A stretch of 64,000 nucleotides of DNA. Source: Icerya purchasi (taxonomy: Eukaryota; Arthropoda; Insecta; Hemiptera; Monophlebidae). Position 1 is the stretch's first letter. Each line of letters starts with the position of its first letter. Below the pieces are notes generated by a model. It had not been told where the DNA came from, did not search any database, and was given only the letters and a program-made list of their open reading frames with translations. The translations under genes were made by a program, and so were the position numbers. The DNA is taken from NCBI GenBank assembly GCA_039619475.1, contig CM077115.1, positions 399,500,557 through 399,564,556 of the forward strand. The letters run 5' to 3'. Shown in pieces: positions 1 to 12,159 of the stretch.

Positions 1-804
1 GTAAGAGGGGACATTTTCTTGGTACTCTTCGAGAAAATTCCGCTGCACTTTACATTTCGTCGAGTGAATATTATACGCGTATCAGAGAGAGTGTTTGCAG
101 ATCACTTACAAATTTCACATACACTTGGTGTGTGTGTGTGTGTGTGTGTGTGTGTGCATTAAGTACGGCAGGGTTGAATAAGCTACTTGAAATATGTTAA
201 AAACTTACAACCATCATCGATCACTAACTTTGCGACACAAAACTACTAATCGCTTACATTACATCCACACATGCGCAACACGTATAAAACGATTTTTTTC
301 TCAGCACGTGCAATGGATATTAGCCAAAACCTCCGTTTGCTGGGTAATTCTTTAGATTTATGACTCGTTGTAATATTGGACACGCTACCTCTGTGCTGTA
401 AGCGGTAATTTAGATAATAAAAATTTTACTGAAAATTATATTGCACTGTGAAAGTAATATTTTTCCTTTCAAAACTATCGGAAACATTTTTCAAATACAG
501 AACGCAGTGGTCGAAATGGAAATTTTGAATGTCCTGAAGTACGATTATTATACATGTTACAAAAAAACCAAAGAAAAAAAACAAAAACGAAAACGTTACT
601 CGTGTTTTAAAATGCGTAATGTGCTGCCACATATAAGCTAGCAGGTAAATAAGTATGATAGATTTTTCTAAATGAATTATAATCGAAAGAAACTGTATTT
701 ATTTTTTTTAAATTAGGTATCTTAAAAATGACTATTCCAAAGACGGCGTAGTTTGTCTACATTTTAATGGGGAAACCACGTCACCTGGTGGGGGATAGAA
801 AAAA
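1..804. other. Non-coding, AT-rich
   Basis: Apart from the (TG)n run I see nothing functional. The first bases, GTAAGAGGGG, match a 5' splice-site start, but no exon is visible to their left. Confidence 0.6.
128..156. repeat. (TG)n microsatellite
   Basis: Uninterrupted GT/TG dinucleotide run of about 29 bases. Confidence 0.95.
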
Positions 805-1510
805 ATTTCTAGCTATTATAGGCTGTGAATTTATACCTTTTTTTGACTTACAGCTAAATGTCTATTTTAAAATTTTAGGATTTTAAATATATTCTAATGA
901 TGAAAATACGTTGATTACAAAAAGAAAAGAAAAAAAAACATATCCAATTGTAGATTTTAATCGAATTTTTTCGTCTTACAACTCGATTAATTCAAAATTT
1001 AGGTCCTTAAATTGAATTCATGATTTGTCTATATAACACAATGTAGAATTTATGCAAATTATTCGTCTTACATATTCGCTTTTCAAAATTTAAGCTCCTG
1101 AATTAGTTTTTCTATACTATGAAGATACGCCGATTAAATAGAAAATCAACTCTCCAGCTACTGTAGAACAAGCTGCAGACTGTTTAATTTTATCTTACAC
1201 TTTATACGTATATTATTCAAAGTCCCTTAAATTCGAATTTCTGCGGATATTTTGTCTATATTCTTGTGACGAAAATATCCCAATTAAAAAAAAAAAAAAA
1301 AAATCAACAGGCTAGACTTTTAATAAAAATTCATAGTCTCGCAGTTTGATACATACATTTATCAGAATTTGCACCCTTCAATTCTAAGATTTCGAGAGTT
1401 GATTTCAAATTTTTCTTTGACGAAAACACATCGATTACAAAAGAGAAGAAAAAAGAAAAAAAAAATGAACTCCTCTAGCTATTATAAAACCGGCTGTGGA
1501 TGTATACATT
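805..1510. repeat. Degenerate tandem array, period about 150 bp
   Basis: A composite motif recurs: a word like GACGAAAATAyyyCGATTA followed by an A-rich run, then a CTAGCTATTATAGGCTGTGG-like word, then a CAAAATTTA-GTCCCTTAAATT-like word and TTTGTCTAT. The gat/gac-GAAAA part is seen near 898, 1120, 1268 and 1419. The last two spacings are about 150 bp; the first is larger and holds a decayed intermediate near 940-970. The CTAGCTATTATA word begins near 811 and again near 1474. The copies are strongly diverged, suggesting an old satellite fragment. Confidence 0.55.
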
Positions 1511-1873
1511 ACCTATTAAAGTAAAATTTTAACAGGCGAAAACTCTCTTCATTGAATAAATGAAAAATTGTAAATACATCGTCCGACGATAATAGATGGT
1601 AAAAAAAAAAAAAAAAGAAACCATGTCCTCAAGCGAGTCAATAAAATAATAAAAATAATTGCATAATGCGGATACTTTGATCGTTGGTAATTCGGTCATT
1701 TAATTTTAAATAGTAATAATAAAAATAAAAATAATGATAGCATTAAAGAAAATTAAATATTTCGCCGGCGAGTCTATTTATAAAGTCGCCAAGAACTAAA
1801 AAACACTAATTCGACAAATTTAAAGGACGGGAAATTTTTGAATTTCAAAATCCGACTTCATTACACATAATAT

Positions 1874-1879
<6 letters not shown>

Positions 1880-1905
<26 letters not shown>
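1880..1905. repeat. (GT)n microsatellite
   Basis: Uninterrupted GT run preceded by TATATAT. Confidence 0.95.
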
Positions 1906-2099
1906 AAAATTCGTTTCGTTCCATATTAGACACATATAAAATCCTTATAAATTGTCCACTATTACTATCCGGGGAAAAGGCTTGGAATTGAAAAAATCGG
2001 TATAGTCTACGTAAGCCCACTTCCCAGCTAAATTCAAGTGTCCATATCTTTCTTTCTTAAACGAATGTGACGCCAGCTTTTATATTTAACCAGGTTAAA

Positions 2100-2640
2100 T
2101 TAGGGAAACAAAAACAGAACACGCCGGACCATCTTTCGGCTGAAAATTAATTCGGCACTTTCAACGGCGCGCGGTCGCATAGCGGGGCAGTCGAAGCAAA
2201 AGACGCGGCAAGGGCGGGGGACGCAGAGCCTACAGATAGACGTCCAGACGAGAAACGTAACTTTATAAGGTAAGCCGAGCCGGAGTCTGCAACCATCGAC
2301 TAATTGAATCCGCGCCAACGCCCACATATTTTTCAAAATTGCCCCCTACTCGCCGATCCCCGTTAACTGATGACGTCATCGACAGCCTTCCCCCGCTTTT
2401 CAACGACTGGAAAATCACTTTCTCCCGGGTGATACTAGCTTGGCGGCGCTGGACCGACAGAAAGGAAAAATCACAGTCGTCTAGCAGCGCGCCTACAACA
2501 GTAGTACATCCGTCTCCCTCTCGCTCTATCGCGCCGAGCAGTTCGAACGTCTGCCGTCCGGTAAATGCACCACTCTCTGTGCGACACTGTTCCGGACGAT
2601 AATAAAGCCATCATTTTCACCTTCTGTCAGAGAGCCTATT
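2100..2640. promoter_or_regulatory. CpG-rich block with promoter-like motifs
   Basis: GC content and CpG density rise sharply here against AT-rich flanks. The block holds a GC-box-like word, AGGGCGGGGG (2211-2220), a TATA-like CTTTATAAGG (2261-2270), and a fully palindromic CRE/ATF-type site, GATGACGTCATC (2369-2380). Words matching a 5' splice consensus, AAGGTAAG near 2267 and CCGGTAAAT near 2559, follow, so a non-coding first exon is conceivable on the plus strand. No convincing coding frame is attached. Orientation and activity are unknown. Confidence 0.3.
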
Positions 2641-3724
2641 CCGAACTAGACCAGTTTTTCCACGTCTAAATCGGCAAAAACAAATCGACGGCCTTTGCTG
2701 CACACACCGACCGCTAATATCTTAAATCTGCCGGCAAGAAAAAAACCAGTCGGATGAACATTTAAAAAAAAAACAACTCTAATCTGACATATATGTTAGA
2801 GAAGCACATTTAGCTAGTCACCGTTATTTTCCATTTCGCACTCAAAAAGTGACGCAAACAAATATGTTTTCTCTCCAATTGCGTTAAACATGGCGTAACG
2901 GCCTTTCGCCCGTCAACGGTGAACTGGCCTATATTAAAGAAACCATATATATATGATGCTCCTCCAGTGTTCTGAGTTGCAAATATGCACAGTGACTCGA
3001 AAGAAGAAAAAAAAAGTACCTTCGGCGATAAAAACACAATTAAAGCAATTTGACGCTTAAATATCTGTTTGGATTTTTGGAACTCCATTATAGTGACGCA
3101 GACTTTCCAGCCGATTCTCACTCACGCTGTTCATTACAACAATCGTTTTGTATTTTTCCTTTCATGCTTCGAAGCCAAGTTGATGCGTAAATTAGAAAAA
3201 AAAAAAAAAAATAAGAAATAAATCAAAAATATTCAATGTAATTTTAAAAACCATTGAAAATATCATTCGAAAACAACTCGTATTTACTTTTTAATAAAGC
3301 CAAATTAATCATTTTTGTTTCTACAATTACTCGGTAAGGTTCGACGCCCTCTTTTCATCATAGGCGATGTATCGAAAATTCAAATCTCCAAATATAACGT
3401 GAAAATTGCATCAATCTAAGATCAGCCGGTCGGAGACATCTCGTACATGTAATAGGGTGTTCTTCTTTTTTCGTAATATATATGCGGAAAGATATTAGCG
3501 ATAAGAAAATAATAAACAAATTAATTAAATTTTAGCGGTGAGATGAATGCGAACAAAAAAAATTAACTTCGCTAAGATGAATGTGCTACAGACAGACGAC
3601 TACACGATGATATGCGTGCGGTGAAGAACTCTGAAATACGAAGAAATTTTTGTTTACTAAAACATCGAGGACGGGAAAAAAACTGATCAGTTTCATCCGA
3701 GATAAATTAACATTAACTGGTTGG
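2641..3724. other. Non-coding
   Basis: Short A runs and scattered frames under 105 codons with no domain. No gene is supported. Confidence 0.55.
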
Positions 3725-3880
3725 CAACTAATAGCCTAGTCGGTTATTTAATTGTGTTTCGTTCGCTAGAACCAGGTTCGAGTCTTGCTAACGTCCGTTG
3801 TAACTTTCAAAAATTTCACTTGCGCTAGCTTAATATGCCCGTAGTTGACGCCCCAACAAAAAGAAAAAACGAAAACACCA
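3725..3880 (+). mobile_element. Possible tRNA-derived SINE remnant
   Basis: An A box, TAGCCTAGTCGG (3732-3743), fits the Pol III consensus exactly. A B box, GGTTCGAGTCT (3775-3785), fits at all but the last position. The start-to-start spacing of 43 nt is that of a tRNA. A T-arm can be drawn with 4 of 5 pairs, but the acceptor stem does not pair, so this is not a functional tRNA. About 70 bases downstream an A-rich tail (3857-3878) is followed by caacta, which also occurs at 3725-3730: a possible but weak target duplication. Confidence 0.4.
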
Positions 3881-6800
3881 CCAACTAGTAGAGTAATTCC
3901 AAAATTAAAAGAAGGCAAATAATTTTTTTGCAACGAGCCTAATACGTATAAACCCCATCACCGAAGACAGTTAATTTCTCCAGACACCGATGATGACGAC
4001 CTTGTTTTATACGTAAAAACTTGATCATTCTCGACTGATTAGAACGAATAAGAACACGCCGGACATATCTGGATCTTAATTTTGTTTCTGAGCGACCTTT
4101 TACATACAGTAGATGCATTTTGAAAGAATAAAAATTGTCTTTTTTTTTTTTTCTTTTTTTGTTTTCAGGATCGGGATGATGAAGATTTAAATTTAGAATA
4201 AACGAAGCATACGCATACGGAGCGGGATTCATAGTATGGTAAATTCTCAGCCCCTTCCATATACATCCCTTGCGATGCTGATCTTTATTTGAATGTGTAC
4301 CTTTCTCTGCTGAGCAATTGTCCTTCTATTGTTCACTCTTAAAACTTGATATACCTACACTCCTTATAGTGCTGCTTTCTCGTTTCCTCCTGTTTCGGTT
4401 ATTCCTGCCCTTGAAGTATTTTTATCCTCAGTCCTTAAATACAAAAGAATATAAATTTACTGCTCCTACTTTCAATTTCTTGGGCTAATGTCCTTGCTGA
4501 AAAAACCCACTTAAAAAAAAGAAAAAAAGGACGTAAGTGATTCGTATCTAAATCAGAATTTGGCACGATCTTCGTTGCCTCTTTTTTTTTTTGAATAAAT
4601 GTATTGTTTTTTTTTTTTTTTCGTTTTACAAACTCAGTGTTAAAAATCATAGTGTTTTACACAAGCATCGACACGAATAGTCTCTACTAATCGGGGGCGG
4701 ATCCAGAAGAACATTAGAGAGGGGGGATTATACAATTACGTAAAATCTTCTACGGTAGGCAATAGATTTGAGAAATACCCCTTGTTTCATAAAGAAAATC
4801 AAATAGCGACCTCTTTAGAAATTCAAAAATGTTCTAAAAATACATAATTATTACAATTTAATTTAAATTTAGTTTTATTTAATTATAAAATTCTTGCTAA
4901 AATGGTAGTTTAGAAATAGTAAGAAAGATAGTATTTTTATTAGACTTTACTGTTAATAATCCGATCCGAATTCTCTTTGTTCGTAAGCAAGTTTAAATAT
5001 ATATATATATTTCTCGTTGAACTATTTTCATTTACATTGCAAAATGGGGTGTGAGAGGCTCGTCAACCGGAAGGACCTTTACCCAGAAATAATTAGAATA
5101 GAAAGGAGTCAATTACATCTTCATAGGATATCAAATATTGTTAGGAGAAAGGAAAAAATTGTACAATTTATTTTAATTTCCACCGCCCTTTATTTTTTAT
5201 CGATAAATTAAATTTATCTGCGTCCCCTTATAGATAAAAAAAATTGTTTTGACGATGGTAATATTTTTTACTGCAAAAATGAATAATTCGCCATTTGTGA
5301 CACAGCTCGATGAAACACTGCAATGAGATTTTTTACTGGCCCGGGACAAAATAGACAACACATTTCGGGTATTATACGGTAGAGAAAAATCTGAGAAACA
5401 ACCCGGGGATTGTCTAAATTATTCACTCTTGTAAAATTTGTCGAGTACCTTGCTGATGAGCTATTACATATAGCTCTGTGTACATCGTCTGAGTACTTGT
5501 TTAGACAACTGTCCGGGCGTATTCAATAGTTACCGAGTTTCTGGCCCACCCAAGAAGCGGTTGTTTAGTGCTCGGTTAAGAATGAGCACGAAACAAACAA
5601 AAACAGCAAAGTAGCCGGCCGTTTTCGTCCGATACCTTAGTTAAATTTGGGCAACTATTAAAAAATCTGTCCATCGCTAATCGACGATGAAAGATAATCC
5701 GTTTGTTCATGAAGTGGGTCAGATACACCGAAGAAAGCAATGTGCACTAGCAGCGTTACGCAACCGCTTTATCTAATAATTTTTATATTTTACGCGCAAG
5801 AACTGACATTTTTTTTTTTTTATAAAAAGTACTATTTAAAATTCAACGAAACGCTGGTAATTTCACTCTTTCCTTTCGCCTGTTACAGTTTACCCGAAAG
5901 GGGAAAAAACAAGCAATATATTATTATCGTGCATACTTTTTTTTCTTTCTTTTTTTAATATAAAGCCTCGTTTATTACAATATTTCTGAACTACCGAAAG
6001 AAAATAGCGAGAAAAATGAGGATAATGAAACGCGTAATCTGATTTTTGCTTTCTAAATATCGAAAAACTAAACATGAAAAATTTTGGTTCGAAAAGTAGA
6101 CGTGTCGAATTTCGATTACACGTTGGCGTGTCTGCTGTTCGAATCGAAATTAGATATGTCCACTCCTTGAAGCAAAATTTGGCATGTCTAGTTTGAACTG
6201 TCGATATAATGAACAATTCGCACAAGCGACACATGTAAAACTCTAACCATAATTTTTGTTGAATTTTATTAAATCGAAAATCGAGAATTTGAATCAAATA
6301 AATTTGCTTTTATTTCGTCTCTGCGGGTGTTTTTTTCGACTGGTCAAAAATAATCAAACGAAACTCGTTTTTTCAAATTGCACCACAGTTTCTCTGAAAA
6401 CGGCCAAAACCATCATCGGAACAGTAACAAAGCAACAGCGCTAACAACAACGCTCGAGTGTGACGATATGGAGAGAAGGGAAAGCGGTATTTTTCAATTC
6501 ATCCGAACTGCCGTTGATTAATTCTGAGAATTGATTCCATTTCGTTTGAAAGGGACTACTACTCTGGTCGTTGTCCGATTTTTATTAATTCGATGCCGCA
6601 TTGTTTACGGCATCAACCGCGGTGTGCGTAATGCGGGTCTTTATGCGATTCGCCCGCATTTCTCAATGAGCAACGACTACGCACATGGACCCTGGGCTGC
6701 GACACGCGCGCCGTCCGGAAAGCGTGGAAGAACCCGTCTCGAATCTACCGATCTCAGTTAAACGAGGAAGTTGTCGAACGTCAATTAACATCGCCGATGG

Positions 6801-8159
6801 ACAATTGAAATTTTTCCGACCCCCCCTCCCCCCGGCACAATTATTAATATTAATCCATATCCATTATTTCGGTAATTTCTTCTTATCTGATCTTAGGGGG
6901 TTTCGTTTTTTTGCTTTCTCCTAATTCACGCTCCGGAAAAAAAAAATATCAACCAAAGAGTATACACAGTTCATTTGGCGTTACTCTACGTTATTTACAA
7001 AAACGTCGCTAACGCGGAGATGTAATCATGCATAATACTAATTATTAGAAGTGCAATAATGAAAACGAAATGGCGATACGCAAGGGGATTCGCAATAAGT
7101 TGCAGAGGCCGGAATTTTGTCACTTTTCATCGGTAGACACACACGCTTTGTGATCGCAGATCGAACGAACAAAAACGTCCCCATTGTTAAACCAATGTCT
7201 TCCGATGACGGGAAAGGGTAGCGTCCCCGTGTTAGAATAGGTGAAATGCCCCTACTATTCCGGTATTTTAAAATTAACTTAGGCTAACATTTTTGAAGTA
7301 TTTAAGATGGGGTTTGGCCACATTAGTAGCTTCCGATGCCTTGGTACCGCCTATGTATAACCTGAAAACCGTCATTTTTAAAAATTATTTTAAGATGACA
7401 GTAGACCATTCTGCTAGCAAAACCAAAAGAAATTTCTTACGTAAGTCTAGCAGTACGAACTTCGGATAGAGCCATTGAAAACCAAAAATTATAATCGACG
7501 ATAGGGGGGAAAAAAAGTAGCACGGTAGAAACACCGCGGAAAGCGGTACTGAAGTGAGTCTCACTTATTTCGGCGTCGTCAGGCAAAGATTAACGCGATG
7601 AAACACAGCAATATAACGATAAAAGAGCCTGACGAGTGCCTTTAAAAATCTACCAAGCCAAATGAAAACTTTACGATAATATACCTGCGGTAGAATAGTG
7701 AACGCTGAGCAGGCTGTTTCTAAGGTGTAACGCGTGGTGAGCGATTTTCTTCCGAAATCTATCCGGGGGGGGGGGGACTATATTATTTAGAGATATCGAT
7801 TTGGAGGCACGTTTAAGAACAGCGGGAAAAAAGGCTTCTTCACGAAAAATGCCGCCCGCATTTTATAATAGATTTAAAAAATTAGAGTTTACCGATAGTG
7901 CAAAAAATGCCTCTGTATGTAAATTTTCAAATAAAAACACGCGCTTAAATGTTGAAAAAAAAGTCGTCTTCTCCTTCTGTAATAGAAAAATTCTGTACGG
8001 TTCCGATGGCTAACTTTTAATGTTGGCGAGATCTACAAAAAAAAACAACAAAAACAACCCGCAACTCACAATGACCACTCTTGTTGTTGTGTCTTTCGCA
8101 AATACGAGTATTATAACGATTTCGAGTTTTCATTAGCGATATCTGAGATTTTCGCTAAA
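3881..8159. other. Non-coding, AT-rich
   Basis: Holds the weak MITE candidate at 4.7-5.2 kb, T/A homopolymers (for example 4138-4151 and 5811-5822), a C-rich patch near 6822-6834 and a G12 run at 7765-7776. A few moderately GC-rich patches near 6.6-6.75 kb have no domain-bearing frame. Confidence 0.55.
4691..5230. mobile_element. Possible degraded hAT-type MITE (weak)
   Basis: The left edge, CGGGGGCGGATCCAG at 4692, resembles the CAGGGGCGGATCC terminus seen on many hAT-type elements, and is followed by a G-rich patch as in the MITEs at 41, 46 and 54 kb. A poor inverted counterpart, GCGTCCCCTTA, lies near 5220-5230. The flanking 8-mers agree at only about half of positions. The interior is AT-rich with no recognisable coding potential. 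The right boundary is uncertain. Confidence 0.3.
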
Positions 8160-9130
8160 ATTACAATAACTTCCAATGGTGAAGCGGCGCCATGCGACGG
8201 AAAGGGCTCAACGTGACCAAGTGAAGGGTTACACTAGTGCGAGAGATTCACGAATAATAATAAAGAACACGACAGAGGCGCATGTTAAATTCTGGTTTAA
8301 ACAGGAAGCGTTAACAGAAATATGTGTGAACGTATAAAATACGGCCACCAACCACCATCCGCCGCACATACCGATGACGGCCGTTCGCAAACTATTAGAC
8401 GACGATGATAATCGTTATAATGCTGTTGTTATTAATGTAAAAAAATAAAAAAAAATAACGATAAAGAATAATGAGATAAGGAATAATGATAAAAATGGCG
8501 CGATAGGAGAGAACCGCGCGGAACACATCTAACCTGAAAAGTCAATGATGTGTAGCGCGGTTCGCACGTATTTACACGGCATTTAATCAGAAACGAAACC
8601 CTCGACCGAAAAGCGTACCCTCACAGCCGGCGCGCCAGCAGCCCCCTCCGCTAAACATTAAACGTGTCATTAAATTACCATGCGCGCACACGGTAAAAAC
8701 AACACATTATGCAGTCGATGCAGTCGATCTGCATATTGCAGCAGCGCCATAGCCGAGCCGCAATTACATCCCAGCTGAGAACACGCTCTTGTCGCCGGCA
8801 ACATCGCACTGTTGGCTGCTGCTCTCGCGACTTTCCTGATAATAGATATCGCACGGAGCATACTAGCTAATTGACTGCTCGTGTAGCGCGCGCGCGCGCG
8901 TGCATATGCAGATTTTATCAAAAACGCAACATAGTCGTCAACGCCCAGAAAAACTGCTGATTCTAAAAAAGGGAAAACCGAACTATTAGCGCAGTTGCGA
9001 TGATTTTCGTTGCGCTCATTAGTAACGGACGACCGCAACCACTGCCGCAGCAAATTCTGCACTAAACTTACACGCGCTGATAGTGCACCGTTTTATTATC
9101 GTGGCAAATAATCATCTGCACATGCGCGCT
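8160..9130. other. CpG-rich block
   Basis: This GC-elevated stretch has many CpGs, including a (GC)n run at 8886-8899 (gcgcgcgcgcgcgc). The open frame crossing it on the minus strand has no recognisable domain and is probably by-product of the higher GC. Such islands in AT-rich insect DNA can mark regulatory regions or first exons; this is inference. Confidence 0.35.
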
Positions 9131-9170
9131 GTGACGGGGTTAACGACGTCAAACAATTTACTGAAAATTA

Positions 9171-9196
9171 ACACACACACACACACACACACACAC
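9171..9196. repeat. (AC)n microsatellite
   Basis: Uninterrupted AC run of 13 units. It gives the HTHTHT run in the chance frame that crosses it. Confidence 0.95.
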
Positions 9197-10661
9197 ATGT
9201 GGGAGCATCTGTACGAAATGCGCATCTCTCAAGACGGTATTCAAGACGTTCTATCACAATGTATGTGCTCCCCCTCCCCCTTCGACAACCATGACGAAGC
9301 TGTAAAAATTGGCTGCTTTCGCAAAAAGTGCCCGGCCGGGTCATTTATACATGTTACTGTAACCGGCATAGTTCGCGGCACAAACCGCTACGCGTTGTTT
9401 TATAAGGCAATTTTAATTTTAAAACGGAGGGTTCCGAAACGAAAGGCGGGGATGAAAAAATTGTAACGCAATTTCTGTTCTCGCGGCACCTTCCCGTTTA
9501 GGTAATTGAATCTTCGCAAAACAATACTTGCTAAAATTCTTTAAAAAAAAAAAAAAAAAAAAACCGACTTTGAGATTCATTCTGCTAAGAATTTAACGAA
9601 AATGCAATAAAATGAACAAATATATTCAATAAGCAGATATTACAGTGAAATATACCTTCTTAAGGTGATATTAAAATTCTTGAAACATTTTAACGCCTTA
9701 ATTGGCGTTGGCACGGAAATTACTAATTACAATATCTAGAAACAATTTGCTGACAGTCGTTCGTTTTCTAGAATCCGAGAGAGTATTGGAAATATACGCG
9801 AAAATATTTAACGTGTGTGCTTTTTAATTATTATTGCAACTTGAATTATCTAATTACGATATGTGAATGTTATTTAAGAATGATCATAGTGTCGTCTCCC
9901 TCAAGAGTGTACTGTAAAATATTTTAACTTTTAATTTACTTTTTAGTTATTAAATTTTATTAGTCAAATACCGTAATTTTTTTTTCTTTTTGTTTTTCAT
10001 ATCACTTCGCGATTTTTAACACTATATATTTAAATTTTTCACCCTTGCTCTAAAAATCAACTTTTACAAAAGTGGCAAGATTTTTAATTCACGCTATGGC
10101 GATTTGAAATTCATTTTCTTTATTCGAATGTCGTCTCTATATTTATTCGTGTGTTAATTAACATTGGAAAAGCGGCCGGAAGAAGGAAACTCACCTCGAA
10201 ATGATAAACGTTGAGAAAATACAATAAGAAACACGGTGGAGCTAGGAGAAATATTATTTGTTTCCATGACGTAAGCTAATGCCAATGTGATGCAGCTCTA
10301 TTATTTTTATTATCGTTAATATTTTTTAATGTGTTACAATCATTAAAATGTCTCTAACATATATACTAAAAACTATTCAATCAGCTTCTGGTAGATGTAG
10401 AATAGCAATGCAAATTAATTTAATGAGAACGACAAATTTAAATATAGGGGGGTCTTTTGTTACTTGTTATTTTTTCCCCGTTTTTTTCGGTTTACGACGA
10501 ACCCCGATAATAAAATCGAAAGAGTTCATCGAAACTGAGATAAACTAGGAAGTCAGTCGGTAAAATCCATTGTCGTTGAAAATTATAAAATCAACTTCTC
10601 GACACGCTTAATCTAATACGAGAGGCGTATATTATTAAAAAGCGTACGACTTCGAAATAGT

Positions 10662-10683
10662 TATATATATATATATATATATA
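10662..10683. repeat. (TA)n microsatellite
   Basis: Eleven TA units in AT-rich non-coding sequence. Confidence 0.93.
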
Positions 10684-11330
10684 GACCGAGAGCCAGGTTA
10701 CCGGAAAAGGTTAACAGCAGATACAAGCCCTTTTCACAAGCCTTCTCTATCAGATCAACAAGCAGACACAACTAACATATTTGCCCTCTATTATACAGCT
10801 GACCACTGGCCGAATAAGACGAATTAATCGAAACAGTAGGGCGCCTGCTCGGTCTACAGGTATCTCTGCTGCGTGATTCGCTTCCCTAAACTTGAAAATG
10901 GCATTTCACTAAACCAACTCGGAACCGGTGTGTGTTAGCTGTTCATAAAAATCTCTCAATAATTAATCATTCGATTGGTCATACAGTCTAGGTGCACAAG
11001 AAAAAATTTCTCTGCAACTTGTATATTAACCTTGCAGAGAGCAGACAACAAATCGGCATCCGTTTCGTCCTGGTTATTTCGCGCGCGCATTTTAATCACG
11101 CGTTCGTTGCTACAGCTTGGAATAAAGAGAAACGCTTCGTCGCGTATTTTCACGTTTCGTTATTTTTATTTATCGATCTTTTTCATTCTCACTGCTGTCA
11201 TTCGGGTACGTTCAGTATTCTAATGAAAATCGTATATACGCTATTTTCGTTAAAAATCATCCTTTACTAAAACAGGGCAACAAACATCCGCCTAAACGCA
11301 ATTTCTTAAAAATAGCGCCGGATACGCATG

Positions 11331-11419
11331 CATAATAAAAAAAATAAAATAAAAAAAATAAAATAAAAAAAATAATAATAAAATAAAATGAAATAAAACG
11401 AACAAAAAAAAAAAAAAAA
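11331..11419. repeat. A-rich (AAAAT)n-like low-complexity tract
   Basis: About 89 bases made almost only of A with spaced T, in units such as AAAAT, AAT and AAAAAAAT, ending in an A17 run. Confidence 0.93.
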
Positions 11420-12159
11420 CGAAATATTAGTTTAGAATGAAGCAAATGTCGACCACCTCTACTAAGGTGTCTACCATTTTTTATGCGGGAGCTGGTTCGT
11501 CAAAAAAGCTCACTTCTATTATGGATTAAAAATCAGCCATCGTCCCGTTACTTCTGACTGTACCATAGATTTTCAGGAACGTTTTTACAGGACGCAATGT
11601 TACTTTCTTCACATTGTAAGCTACGGTCCTCTATTTTTCATCGTTTCCCGATCTATATTTAACCTGCCTCCATTCTAGAACTTGATACTTAGAAGACGTT
11701 CCACTCTTTGTCACCTTCCATCCTTTTCTTACCTCTCTACCTACTCCACTCTATTAACTCTTTCACTCATATTTTCTCTGCAGCGCCGATGAATGCTCAA
11801 CACCCTCTCCATCACTCGTAATTCTGTTCTTGTCAATTAAAACTCGTTCTTTCCACTGTGGTCAAATAATCCTTCCAAATTCTGCCAGTTTCATTATAGT
11901 GTTCACATCTTTTTATACGCTTAAGAATTTAATCTACTTCTTTCGTCCTCCTCCTCCTCCTCGCAATTCTGTCGCGGGTTATGCGCTTCCCCATTTCGGC
12001 AAAATGCGCCCTATTCCGAGTGTTAAAGATATTTCAGAGTTATTTCCAAATTTCGAAACTTCTATACTCAAAAAGAACAGTCACAGGCGGGGAGATTACG
12101 TCGATTGATTTTCTTTTCGGAATATGTAGAAATCTGTCATTGAAATATTACACGGCGAG

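Larger units (their letters stand above)
9197..12159. other. Non-coding, AT-rich
   Basis: Contains an A22 run near 9542-9563, the (TA)n at 10.66 kb and the A-rich tract at 11.33 kb. The remaining frames are short and unrecognised. Confidence 0.55.

Noticed and set aside
1..12. Window starts with a perfect-looking 5' splice site, GTAAGAGGGG.
   Set aside because: The upstream exon is outside the window, so it cannot be tested; kept only as a remark.
8670..9062. 130-codon minus-strand frame rich in alanine and arginine.
   Set aside because: It is explained by GC-rich composition and a GC dinucleotide repeat; no domain seen.
9083..9466. 127-codon plus-strand frame.
   Set aside because: It runs through an AC microsatellite (HTHTHT) and lacks any known motif.
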